A stretch of 52,249 bases of DNA, from positions 1 to 52,249 of the forward strand of contig JAUSID010000015.1 of the NCBI GenBank assembly GCA_030648295.1. Direction: 5' to 3'. The notes beneath the pieces are model-generated. The model did not search any database. It saw nothing but the letters and a program-made list of their open reading frames with translations, and was not told the DNA's origin. This document shows positions 17,063 to 25,083 of this stretch, piece by piece. The number at the start of each line of letters is the position of its first letter. Positions within the stretch are counted from its first letter, which is position 1. This DNA is from Opitutaceae bacterium (lineage in GTDB: Bacteria > Verrucomicrobiota > Verrucomicrobiia > Opitutales > Opitutaceae). A program made the position numbers and the translations under genes.

Positions 17063-18604
17063 ATGGCCGATCCTCAGCGTCATCCGTTTCTGCACGGACT
17101 CAGCAAGCATCGCGGTGCACCGCCGACGGTCGTCGTGATCTTCGGCGCGTCCGGCGATCTCACGGCGCGCAAGTTGATCCCGGCGGTCTACAATCTCGCC
17201 GTCGACAACCTGCTGCCGGCCGACTTTTTTCTCGTCGGCTTCGGCCGGAAGCCGATTCCCGACGACGAATTCCGCACGCTCGCCGCGGACGCGGTGAAGG
17301 AATTCTCGCGGCGCGAACTCAAGGCCGAGGTCTGGGACCGTGTCGCCGCCCACACGACCTACGTCGCGGGCGGCTACGATGAAAAACCCGCTTTCGACCG
17401 GCTCGCCGCCCATATCGATGAAATCGAGCGGAAGCTGGGCCGTGAGATGCAGCGGTTGTTCTACATCTCGACGCCGCCATCCGTGTTCGCCCCGATCGTG
17501 GTAAAGCTCGGCGAGAGCGGGCTGGCGGCGCGGCATCGCGGGCTCCCGCATCACTCGAAGGTCGTGATCGAAAAACCGTTCGGAAAGGATCTGACATCGG
17601 CGCGCGAACTCAACGCGACGATCCGCTCGGTGTTCGAGGAGCATCAGGTTTACCGGATCGATCATTACCTCGGCAAAGAGACGGTGCAGGACCTGCTCGT
17701 GCAGCGATTCGCGAACGCGATTTTCGAGCCGCTCTGGAACCGGAATTTCATCGACAGCGTGCAGATCACCGTGGCCGAGGACGTCGGCGTCGGTTCGCGG
17801 GGCGGGTACTACGAGCAAAGTGGCGCGCTGCGGGACATGATTCAGAATCATACGATGCAGCTCTTGGCGCTGACGGCGATGGAGCCCCCGGGTTCGCTCG
17901 ATGCCGAGGCCATCCGCGACGAAAAAGTGAAGGTGCTGAAGGCGATTCAGCCGCTGACCATCGGACCCGCGGGCGAGGTGGCGCGCGCCCAGTATTCCGC
18001 CGGCATGATCGGCGGCAAGCCGGTGCCGGGTTACCGGGAGGAGGAGGGGATCGCACCGCAGTCGAACACCGAGACGTTTGCGGCCCTGCGGCTGTGCATC
18101 AACAACTGGCGCTGGCAGGGGGTGCCATTCTACCTCCGTTCCGGGAAGCGGATGGCGCGACGGGTTTCGGAAATCGCCATCAATTTCCGCCGTCCGCCGG
18201 GGACCCTGTTCGCCGGCGAGACCGCGCGGTTCGACCTCGCGGCCAACACGCTGTCGTTTCAAATCCAGCCCGACGAGGGGCTGAGCCTGATCCTGAACAC
18301 CAAGGTGCCCGGCCTCGAAACCCGGACGCAGCCGGTGAAGATGAGCTTCCGCTACGCGACGACGTTTGGCTCGAACACGGCCGAGGCCTACGAGCGGCTT
18401 GTGCTGGACGCAATGATCGGTGATGGCACGTTGTTCATCCGTGGTGACGAGGCCGAGGCGTCGTGGAAGCTTTATACGCCCGTGCTGGATTACTGGCGCA
18501 GCGTCGGCCGGCCCGGCATGGATGCCTACGCTGCCGGTTCCTGGGGACCCCCGAACGCCGACGCCGTTCTGGCGCGCAGCGCCCACGCATGGCGGCAACC
18601 GTAG
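17063..18604 (+). CDS. zwf: Glucose-6-phosphate 1-dehydrogenase
   Basis: The enzyme oxidises glucose-6-phosphate to 6-phosphogluconolactone with NADP+, the entry step of the oxidative pentose phosphate pathway. The 513-residue protein has the dinucleotide motif IFGASGDLTARKL (Gly28-x-x-Gly31-Asp-Leu) and the active-site signature RIDHYLGKET (Arg198, Asp200, His201 and Lys205). It has the C-terminal G6PD domain with normal length. The ATG at 17063 follows about 75 bp after YraN and starts at the expected distance from the Rossmann motif; earlier in-frame sequence is not family-like. It is followed by an OpcA-like gene, the usual arrangement for redox-controlled G6PDH in cyanobacteria and actinobacteria. 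Confidence 0.97.
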   Translation: MADPQRHPFLHGLSKHRGAPPTVVVIFGASGDLTARKLIPAVYNLAVDNLLPADFFLVGFGRKPIPDDEFRTLAADAVKEFSRRELKAEVWDRVAAHTTYVAGGYDEKPAFDRLAAHIDEIERKLGREMQRLFYISTPPSVFAPIVVKLGESGLAARHRGLPHHSKVVIEKPFGKDLTSARELNATIRSVFEEHQVYRIDHYLGKETVQDLLVQRFANAIFEPLWNRNFIDSVQITVAEDVGVGSRGGYYEQSGALRDMIQNHTMQLLALTAMEPPGSLDAEAIRDEKVKVLKAIQPLTIGPAGEVARAQYSAGMIGGKPVPGYREEEGIAPQSNTETFAALRLCINNWRWQGVPFYLRSGKRMARRVSEIAINFRRPPGTLFAGETARFDLAANTLSFQIQPDEGLSLILNTKVPGLETRTQPVKMSFRYATTFGSNTAEAYERLVLDAMIGDGTLFIRGDEAEASWKLYTPVLDYWRSVGRPGMDAYAAGSWGPPNADAVLARSAHAWRQP

Positions 18605-18619
18605 CCGCGCGGTCGCGCG

Positions 18620-18754
18620 GAAACTCCAAGAACCAAGCTCCAAGATCCAGAAAAATCCAGGATCCAAACCTCCAAAAGGACGCGATTTGATTCCCGATTC
18701 ACGATTGATAATTGGTGTTTCCCTGGAGCTTGGATCTTGGTGCTTGGAGCTTTC
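18620..18754. repeat. Inverted repeat filling the zwf-opcA spacer
   Basis: The left arm 18620-18650 (AACTCCAAGAACCAAGCTCC...) and right arm 18724-18754 (...GGATCTTGGTGCTTGGAGC) are imperfect reverse complements built from AAGCTCCAAG/CTTGGAGC units. They can fold into a long stem across the spacer. The right arm ends five bases before the ATG of the OpcA-like gene, leaving no recognisable Shine-Dalgarno. Confidence 0.8.
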
Positions 18755-18759
18755 TTAAC

Positions 18760-19749
18760 ATGTCCGCCATTTTCAATGCCCTGCCCGGCATCGAGGTGCC
18801 GGTGGATGAGATCAACCAACGGCTGGCGCACATGTGGACGGACACGGCGGCGGACGGACGTCCCGCGCTCGCGGCCGACGATGCCAAGGCGACACAGGTC
18901 AATTTCGTTCTCCACTTGGGGATGAAGGTCACGCCGGAGGATGCAGCGCGACAGTTCGACGTGGTGGTGAATTTCTCGCACCGTTATCCCGGTCGCGTCG
19001 TCGTCCTGTGCCCGTTGCGGGCGGACGTGGCCGAGCCCGAGATGAAGGCGAAGATTTTCGGTGAGTGTTTCCTCGGAAAATCGAAGTCGGACAAACGCTG
19101 CGTCGAGTTCGTGATGCTCAGCTACTCGATCAGTGCGCGGCGGTTCCTGGAGAACCAGGTGTCGATCTGCCTCTCGACGGATTTGCCGCTTTATTATTGG
19201 GCGCACCGATTCTCGGAAAGCGGCCGGCTCGCCGACTACCGATACCTTTTAAGCCGCGCGAAACGCGTGCTGATCGACAGTGCAATCGCGCCGCCCGATG
19301 CGCTGACGTACCCGTGGCCGAATCCCTCCGCGACGCGTGACCTTGTTTACTGCCGGCTGCTGCCCGTGCGGCAAACCATCGGTCAGTTCCTGGCCGTCTA
19401 CCCGCCGGCGACGATCGTGGGCGACCTGCGTGGCGTCACGGTGAGCCACAGCCCGGAACTCGCTGCTGAAGGCCGGGTGCTGCTCGCCTGGCTGCGGCGC
19501 CGACTGGCGGCGTGTGGCGCGGCCGTCGATGGAGTGCAGCTGTCCACTGCGCCGCTCGCGCCCGGAGGCGGGAGTCTTGCCGTGAAGTTCGACTATGGGG
19601 ACGCGGGACATCTCTTCCGCTGGAGCGGCGATCTCGCGACCGGCCACGCTTTGTTCGAGGCGGATTTTGGCACTGGTCGCACGAAACTCTCGGCCGCCGT
19701 CAGCCTGCTTCCTCCCGAAAATGCACTGAGCGAGGCGATGTTCTTCTAG
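18760..19749 (+). CDS. OpcA-like glucose-6-phosphate dehydrogenase assembly protein
   Basis: This 329-residue protein matches the OpcA family in layout: an N-terminal alpha/beta part (RYPGRVVVLCPLRAD), a central SARRFLENQVSICLSTDLPLYYWAHR block in which the DLP...YWW-like motif is typical, and a C-terminal OpcA-like sheet domain. In cyanobacteria and actinobacteria OpcA is an allosteric activator or assembly factor of G6PDH and transmits redox state. Its position directly downstream of zwf on the same strand supports that role. Three cysteines lie in the N-terminal and central part (Cys80 in VLCPL, and FGECF, DKRCV), but whether they are redox-active is untested. It starts at ATG 18760, crowded by an inverted repeat. 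Confidence 0.8.
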   Translation: MSAIFNALPGIEVPVDEINQRLAHMWTDTAADGRPALAADDAKATQVNFVLHLGMKVTPEDAARQFDVVVNFSHRYPGRVVVLCPLRADVAEPEMKAKIFGECFLGKSKSDKRCVEFVMLSYSISARRFLENQVSICLSTDLPLYYWAHRFSESGRLADYRYLLSRAKRVLIDSAIAPPDALTYPWPNPSATRDLVYCRLLPVRQTIGQFLAVYPPATIVGDLRGVTVSHSPELAAEGRVLLAWLRRRLAACGAAVDGVQLSTAPLAPGGGSLAVKFDYGDAGHLFRWSGDLATGHALFEADFGTGRTKLSAAVSLLPPENALSEAMFF

Positions 19750-19839
19750 GTGACGCGCAGCATGAGGGCGGGTCGAAGTGACGACGCTGGAATTCACCCG
19801 TAAGTTGCGCGTCGCCAGTGTCCGCTGCGCGGACAAGGT

Positions 19840-21051
19840 TCACTTCACGTCGAACGGCACGCTTATGGTCGATGTCGCGAGCTGGCGCTGAGCGCCGGCG
19901 GCCAGCTCCACGTCGAAGGTCTTGCCGATGTTATTCCCGGCGAGGTCCTCGATCGTGGTCGCCACGACGAGCCGGTAGGCACCTCGCGACCAAGGCTCAA
20001 CGGGTCGAAATGTCCAGCGACGCTCGTGGTCGTCGAGTGCCACTTCGCCCTCGACCGCCGAGAGCGGCCTGCCGCCTGGTTCGACGCGGGCGATTCCAAT
20101 CAGCCGCAACGCCAGCGCGCGATCGATCGGTTCGTCGAAACCCACAATGAGCGGTTCGGCCGTGCCCGTCCGCGGCTCGGATTGAATCGTCCATCGGTTC
20201 GGGTCCGGTGGGGTGCGGTCCGCCGGGCCGATCCGAAACGTCTTCACGAACGTCGTCGCCAGCGGCGTACCGCCGGCATCGCGCCAGGACGGCTGGATCG
20301 CGAGCGTGTAGGTTTTTCCTTCTTCAAAAACCGGTCCCATATCCTCGAGCGGCTTTACTCCGCGCTTAATCCGGCCCGGATCGATCAGCAGCGTCACGCG
20401 CGTCATCGCCGGGTCCCAAAGCTCTTCATCGAGCTCGAGAAAGGGCAGCTCGATCAGGTTGCCGGCGCGGTCGCGGAGTTGCACGTGCTCGTAGATTCCG
20501 CCGCGGCTCATGGGGGCGGAGAAGTGCACGTAGAACTTGAGTTGGTTCTCCGGCAATACGTCCCCGCTCGGGAAAACCTGGACCACGGCCGTGGCGCCCG
20601 TCGCCGGGGCGCGCGGCAGCTCGAAGTACGAAATTACCGGGTCGGTGCGCGCAGCCCCGCTCGGGTCGCTGGTTTCCCCGTGGGCGCCCGGCCGACCAGG
20701 TAACCTGACGGGCTGGAATTCCGCGCGATATCGGACGCCCGGTGCGAACGGAAAGCGCGGCTCGAAGCGCAGCGCGTCGCCCACAATCTTCCAGGTGCCG
20801 GCGACGGACGGCATCGTCGGCGCGGTTGAGCCGCGCTCCACCGGCTGCTCGACATGGACGGTGAGCAACTCGCTCGATGCCAGGTCGCGCGGCTTCGCCG
20901 CGGCAAGTTGCGCCAGGTTATCGCGCGTCAGCCCGTCGACCTCGATCGCCGCCGCGCGCTCATGTATCCAGCGGATCGCGTACTCGGCGCGGGCGGTGAA
21001 GCCCGCGCCCAGGAAAAGGACAGCCAGCGCCGTCCTGAGCCTCGATCTCAC
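19840..21051 (-). CDS. Secreted protein with bacterial Ig-like (SbsA-type) domains
   Basis: From a GTG at 21051 the 403-residue product has a signal peptide (LRTALAVLFLGAGFTARA). Two or more SbsA-like Ig modules follow, recognisable by VQVFPSGDVLPENQLKFYVHFSAPMSRGGIYEHVQLRD, by the second module with LIVGFDEPIDRALAL, and by the typical closing VVATTIEDLAGNNIGKTF. Such modules are structural or adhesive and carry no catalytic residues. The GTG overlaps the stop of the upstream gene as GTGA. That overlap decides the start, because the longer in-frame extension runs antisense-like through the neighbour. The pair is translationally coupled. It ends 90 bp from the convergent OpcA-like gene, with a small GCGCGTC-type dyad between. 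Function is unknown; it may partner the upstream secreted protein. Confidence 0.75.
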   Translation of the reverse strand: MRSRLRTALAVLFLGAGFTARAEYAIRWIHERAAAIEVDGLTRDNLAQLAAAKPRDLASSELLTVHVEQPVERGSTAPTMPSVAGTWKIVGDALRFEPRFPFAPGVRYRAEFQPVRLPGRPGAHGETSDPSGAARTDPVISYFELPRAPATGATAVVQVFPSGDVLPENQLKFYVHFSAPMSRGGIYEHVQLRDRAGNLIELPFLELDEELWDPAMTRVTLLIDPGRIKRGVKPLEDMGPVFEEGKTYTLAIQPSWRDAGGTPLATTFVKTFRIGPADRTPPDPNRWTIQSEPRTGTAEPLIVGFDEPIDRALALRLIGIARVEPGGRPLSAVEGEVALDDHERRWTFRPVEPWSRGAYRLVVATTIEDLAGNNIGKTFDVELAAGAQRQLATSTISVPFDVK

Positions 21052-22157
21052 GGAAGCGCCAGCGTCTCCAGATTTTGGATGCCGCCCGCGCCGGCGCGGA
21101 TGACCACGGCATGACGGTTGTCCAGGCGGTCGAGCTGGTTGATTCCGTCCCAATCGATTTTCTCGAAAGCCAGGCCCTTCGTGCCGTCGACCTTGCTCGT
21201 GATGGAGGAAGCGCCGGTGATTTGTTCGGCCGCGACTTTCATCACGCCCCGCGCGCTGTTCGCCAGCAGGAGGTAGTCTTTCCCGTCCTTCTGGTAAACG
21301 ACGATGTCGAGCGGACGGTTGCGGTTGCCAAACTCGGCAATCGTTTTCCCCTGGATCTTCGCGCCGGGCTTCAGGTCGCTGAGCGCGAATTGCACGAGCG
21401 GGGTGCAGGTGTAGGCGGCCAGCAGGTGCGACTGGTTGCCGACCTTGTAGGGCACGAACGTCCGCACGGGTGCGCGCGTTTCGTAGGCGCCGTGGGCGCC
21501 GTGATAAATTTCCACCGTCGTGCCGCGGGTGACGTCCTTGAAGGGGAATTCGATCGCACGCAGAGTCGACGAAAACTCCTCGTTCGAGAGCCCGGCCACG
21601 ACGACACGGCCATCGGCATACGCGATGTCGGTGATGGCCTCGAGCCGCGGATTGCGCTGCCGGTTGGCCTGGCCCACCATGCCGTCGGTTGGCGCGTCGG
21701 GAAGCTCGGCGCGCGAAAACTTCACGCGGTCGAGCGCCACGATCTCGGGCTGTCCGTCGGCCTTGATCCGCAGGAGGACCGGCGCCGCATCAGGACCGCG
21801 ACCGCGCGAGATCGCGAGATACGCCTGGCGCGAGATTGGATTCACCGCGAGATCTTCGATCACGATTTGGTCCGCCGCGGCGCCAAGCAGCGCCGCGATT
21901 TTCTGGTTGATGGCGGTGGCCTTGATCAGCGCGGAACTCGCCGCGGGTTGGGTGTCGCCGGTCGCGACCGCGACGATCGCCGCGGCTTTGGTGTCGGCAA
22001 TGAACAGCACACCTTCGGGTCCGAAGGCGAGCTGGCTGATCGATTTCAGGGCGGGATTGCCCTCCTTCATGCCGGCGGTGATTCCGGCGTGGGCACCGGC
22101 AGCGCCAAGTGCGCACGCCAGCAGCGACAAAACGAGGCATCTCGTGTGGGTCTTCAT
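21048..22157 (-). CDS. Secreted beta-propeller-like protein of unknown function
   Basis: The 369-residue product starts MKTHTRCLVLSLLACALGAAGAHA, a clear signal peptide. Repeating blade-like segments follow (SISQLAFGPEGVLFIADTKAAAIVAV; IEDLAVNPISRQAYLAISRG; ITDIAYADGRVVVAGLSNEE; LDIVVYQKDGKDYLLLANSARGVMKV), which suggests a propeller. No haem, metal or catalytic motif was recognised. The region between blades contains the only long invariant-looking stretch, YHGAHGAYETRAPVRTFVPY. Its stop overlaps the GTG of the Ig-like gene, so both proteins are probably made together and exported. The start at 22157 was chosen because the signal peptide begins there; the upstream in-frame extension is basic and unlike a leader. 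Confidence 0.72.
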   Translation of the reverse strand: MKTHTRCLVLSLLACALGAAGAHAGITAGMKEGNPALKSISQLAFGPEGVLFIADTKAAAIVAVATGDTQPAASSALIKATAINQKIAALLGAAADQIVIEDLAVNPISRQAYLAISRGRGPDAAPVLLRIKADGQPEIVALDRVKFSRAELPDAPTDGMVGQANRQRNPRLEAITDIAYADGRVVVAGLSNEEFSSTLRAIEFPFKDVTRGTTVEIYHGAHGAYETRAPVRTFVPYKVGNQSHLLAAYTCTPLVQFALSDLKPGAKIQGKTIAEFGNRNRPLDIVVYQKDGKDYLLLANSARGVMKVAAEQITGASSITSKVDGTKGLAFEKIDWDGINQLDRLDNRHAVVIRAGAGGIQNLETLALP

Positions 22158-22349
22158 GGGGAACGGTGGGTTGAGCGCAACGGCGCGAGTGCGCCATTCG
22201 CGTTGTGGAGCGGTGACAATCGCCATTGCGCCGGGGGGAGTCAAGACACGCACGGCCGTCCACCCGGCACGGGCCGGGTTGGAACGCGGCGAGTTCCGCT
22301 CGAATCGCGGGCGAAAGCCCCGGCGCCTGGGTGCCGGTCGCGGCGATCG

Positions 22350-24902
22350 TCACTCATAACGGACGGCCGCTATGGGATCGACGGCCAGCGCACGGCGGAC
22401 CGGGACGTAGCAGCCGAGCAGGGCGACGATCGTAGTGCCGATCGCGACCGCGACCAGCGTGGCGGCGTCGACCGGGCTCACGGCGTAGAGGAAAGCTGAG
22501 ATAAAACGCGTGAGCCCGATCGCGACGCCGAGCCCCGCGATAATCCCGATGATCGTCAGGGCGAGTCCGCGCCCAAGCACGAGTCGCACCACATCGCGCG
22601 GTGCCGCGCCCAGCGCGATGCGTACGCCGATCTCGCGCGTGCGCTGGGTCACCGCATAATTCATCAGCCCGTAAACGCCGATGCCGGCGAGGGCGGCGGC
22701 GAACACGGCGAATAGGCCCAGCACCACCACATAAAAACGGTACCCGCGATCGGTGTCGCGCACGAGCTGTTTCAACGTGGTCACTTGCTCGATTGGCTGA
22801 TCGGGATCGAGTTCGCGCACTGCGGCGCGGAGCGCGCTGGCCAGGGGGCCGGGATCCAACCGTGTGCGTACGACAAAGCTCAGGCCCATCCGAAAACCGA
22901 TTTGGTAATCGAGATACGAGCCGGCCTGCTGCCGGTACGGATAATAGATGACCTCTTCCTTCCGGCCCCACATTCCGGGACTCAGCGCGTTTTCGATGGT
23001 CTGCCGCGTGTTGCCGGCGACGCCGACGATTTCGAACGCGCGCTCCTGATCGAGTGTGCCGTCCTTGAACAGCAGACGCTGGCCGAGCGGGTTTTCGTTC
23101 GGCCAGTGTTTCCGCGCGAGCGCCTCGGACACCACCGCGACCGGCGGGCCGGTTTCCGTGTCGCGCTCCGAAAGGGCGCGACCCCGCAGCAGCGGGATGC
23201 CCATCGCGGCGAGATAGCCCGGCGTGCATGGCCGGTGCCACGCCATCATGCCCGGGTCGTTCGTTCCGGCCGCCGGCCGTGGCCGGCCCTCGATCGCGAA
23301 GCCCAGACCCCAGCTCATCCGGCCGAACGGCAGGTAATTCACGACGGCGGCGCTTTCGACCTGCGGGAGCGTGCGCATTCGTCCCAGCACGCCATCGACG
23401 AACGCGCCATGCTCCGGCCGGACCTTCCAGAGTTTCACGCCGTCGACCGCAAAGTTGCCGTCGCGCTGCTTGTCCGTGGCCGCTCCGACCGGCTCGGCGT
23501 ATTTTGTTCGCGGCAGCGAAATCCGCATGGTGATCACGTTCTCGGCGTTATAACCCGAATCGAGCGCCTGATAGCGGAGGAAACTGTTCAGCAGCAGCCC
23601 GGCTCCGGCGAGCAGCGCGACGGCGAGGGCAATTTCGATGGCGACAAATGCGCTGCAGAGCCGCTGCCGGCGATAGTTCGGGGAGGCGCCGCCGTCCTTG
23701 AGGTATTCGTTTACGTTTGGCTTTGAGCCGTGGATCGCCGGCACGAGTCCGAACAAGAGCGCGGTAACCAGAACGGCGGCGAGGGTGAAGGCGAGCACCC
23801 GCAGATCCATGCCCGCTTCGTCCAGCCGCGGAATGTCGGTTGGGCTGAAGGCAACCAGCGCCCGCGTCGCGCCGTGTGCGAGGAAAAGCCCGAGTCCGCC
23901 GCCGGCCGTCGCGAGCACCAGGCTCTCGGTACAGAGCTGCCGCAGCAGCCGGCCGCGGTTCGCTCCCAAGGCGGCCCGGACTGCCATTTCGCGCTGCCGC
24001 TGCGTCGCGCGGGCGAGCAGCAGATTCGCGATGTTGCTGCAGGCAATCAGCAGCACCAGTCCCACCGCACCCATGAGAACCCAAAGCTGGCGGTGCACGT
24101 TTCCAACCAAGTAGGTGTGCAGCGGCGTGAGTTTCACGCCCCAGTCCTTGTTCGAGGCCGGGTAGGCGGCGGCGAGCCCACGCGCGATCCGATCCATGTC
24201 GGCCTGCGCCTGCGCCAGGGCCACTCCGGGCTTCAGCCGCGCAATCGCTGACAGCCGGTGCACGACGCGCTGGGTTGGCGGGTCACGATAAAAAGGATAC
24301 GGCATCCACAGCTCGGCCTTGCCCCAGTAGGGCAGCACCAGCCGAAAACCCGGCGGCATCACGCCGACCACCGTGTAGGATTCGCCGTCAATCCCCAGGG
24401 TGCGGCCCAAGACCTTCGGATCGCCGGCGAGCTGCCGCTGCCAGAAGTCGTGCGTCAGGACGACCACCCCGTATTTACCGGGGGCATCCTCTTCCGGCCG
24501 GAACGTCCGTCCGACCGCGGGAGCGATGTTGAGCAGCGGAAAAAAGCTCGCCGAGACGCGCGCGCTGTGGACGAGCCGCGGCTCGCCGGCACCGAGCAGC
24601 GTGACCGACCGCGTCGACATCAGGGCCATGTCGGTGAAGACCTGATTTTGCGCCCGCCAGTCGAGAAACGTCCCGGGCGCCACGGCAAACCGGCCGCCCT
24701 TGGGCGGGACTTCGGCCACATCAACCAGCTCCTCGGGGTTACGGAACGGCAGCGGACGGAGCAGGACGGCGTTGACCACGCTGAATATCGCGGTGTTGGC
24801 GGCAATGCCCAGCGCGAGCGAAAGCACCGCAACCGCGGTGAAGCCGGGGCTCCGGGCCAGCAGCCTTATCGCGTAAACGAAGTCGTCGCGCAGCGCACGC
24901 AT
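22350..24902 (-). CDS. Orphan MacB/FtsX-like duplicated permease (ADOP family)
   Basis: The 850-residue membrane protein contains two tandem MacB_PCD plus FtsX modules. The first helix is RSPGFTAVAVLSLALGIAANTAIFSVVNAVLLRPLPF, the classic ADOP opening. A periplasmic core domain follows, then three helices (LWVLMGAVGLVLLIACSNIANLLLARATQRQREMAVRAALGA). The second half repeats the pattern and ends with REIGVRIALGAAPRDVVRLV, GRGLALTIIGI and RRALAVDPIAAVRYE. ADOP proteins are permeases found without an adjacent ATPase. No ABC ATPase gene lies nearby here either, and the N-terminal prefix domain common in relatives is absent. It may use a shared ATPase to export peptides or lipoprotein-like substrates. 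It is divergent from the PVC haem-protein gene across 181 bp. The start ATG at 24902 gives the expected N-terminus. Confidence 0.9.
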   Translation of the reverse strand: MRALRDDFVYAIRLLARSPGFTAVAVLSLALGIAANTAIFSVVNAVLLRPLPFRNPEELVDVAEVPPKGGRFAVAPGTFLDWRAQNQVFTDMALMSTRSVTLLGAGEPRLVHSARVSASFFPLLNIAPAVGRTFRPEEDAPGKYGVVVLTHDFWQRQLAGDPKVLGRTLGIDGESYTVVGVMPPGFRLVLPYWGKAELWMPYPFYRDPPTQRVVHRLSAIARLKPGVALAQAQADMDRIARGLAAAYPASNKDWGVKLTPLHTYLVGNVHRQLWVLMGAVGLVLLIACSNIANLLLARATQRQREMAVRAALGANRGRLLRQLCTESLVLATAGGGLGLFLAHGATRALVAFSPTDIPRLDEAGMDLRVLAFTLAAVLVTALLFGLVPAIHGSKPNVNEYLKDGGASPNYRRQRLCSAFVAIEIALAVALLAGAGLLLNSFLRYQALDSGYNAENVITMRISLPRTKYAEPVGAATDKQRDGNFAVDGVKLWKVRPEHGAFVDGVLGRMRTLPQVESAAVVNYLPFGRMSWGLGFAIEGRPRPAAGTNDPGMMAWHRPCTPGYLAAMGIPLLRGRALSERDTETGPPVAVVSEALARKHWPNENPLGQRLLFKDGTLDQERAFEIVGVAGNTRQTIENALSPGMWGRKEEVIYYPYRQQAGSYLDYQIGFRMGLSFVVRTRLDPGPLASALRAAVRELDPDQPIEQVTTLKQLVRDTDRGYRFYVVVLGLFAVFAAALAGIGVYGLMNYAVTQRTREIGVRIALGAAPRDVVRLVLGRGLALTIIGIIAGLGVAIGLTRFISAFLYAVSPVDAATLVAVAIGTTIVALLGCYVPVRRALAVDPIAAVRYE

Positions 24903-25083
24903 GGTGGCGATGGGATCCGGAATGCTGACGAAAACTTCCCCGGGGCGGAGCGGAGCGCTCGAAAGGCAGTAGCGGGTTTGGAGGAAGTCGGAGGTAAACA
25001 AACACCGCCGGGCACGACAACGGCAAAAAGCGAGTTCGGGCTCGAATCGGCGGGCTTTCGCCATTCGTATCCCGCGCAGCCCC

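Noticed and set aside
16817-18667. 616-codon minus-strand open frame opposite zwf
   Set aside because: It is an antisense shadow rich in Arg and His, while zwf carries full G6PDH motifs.
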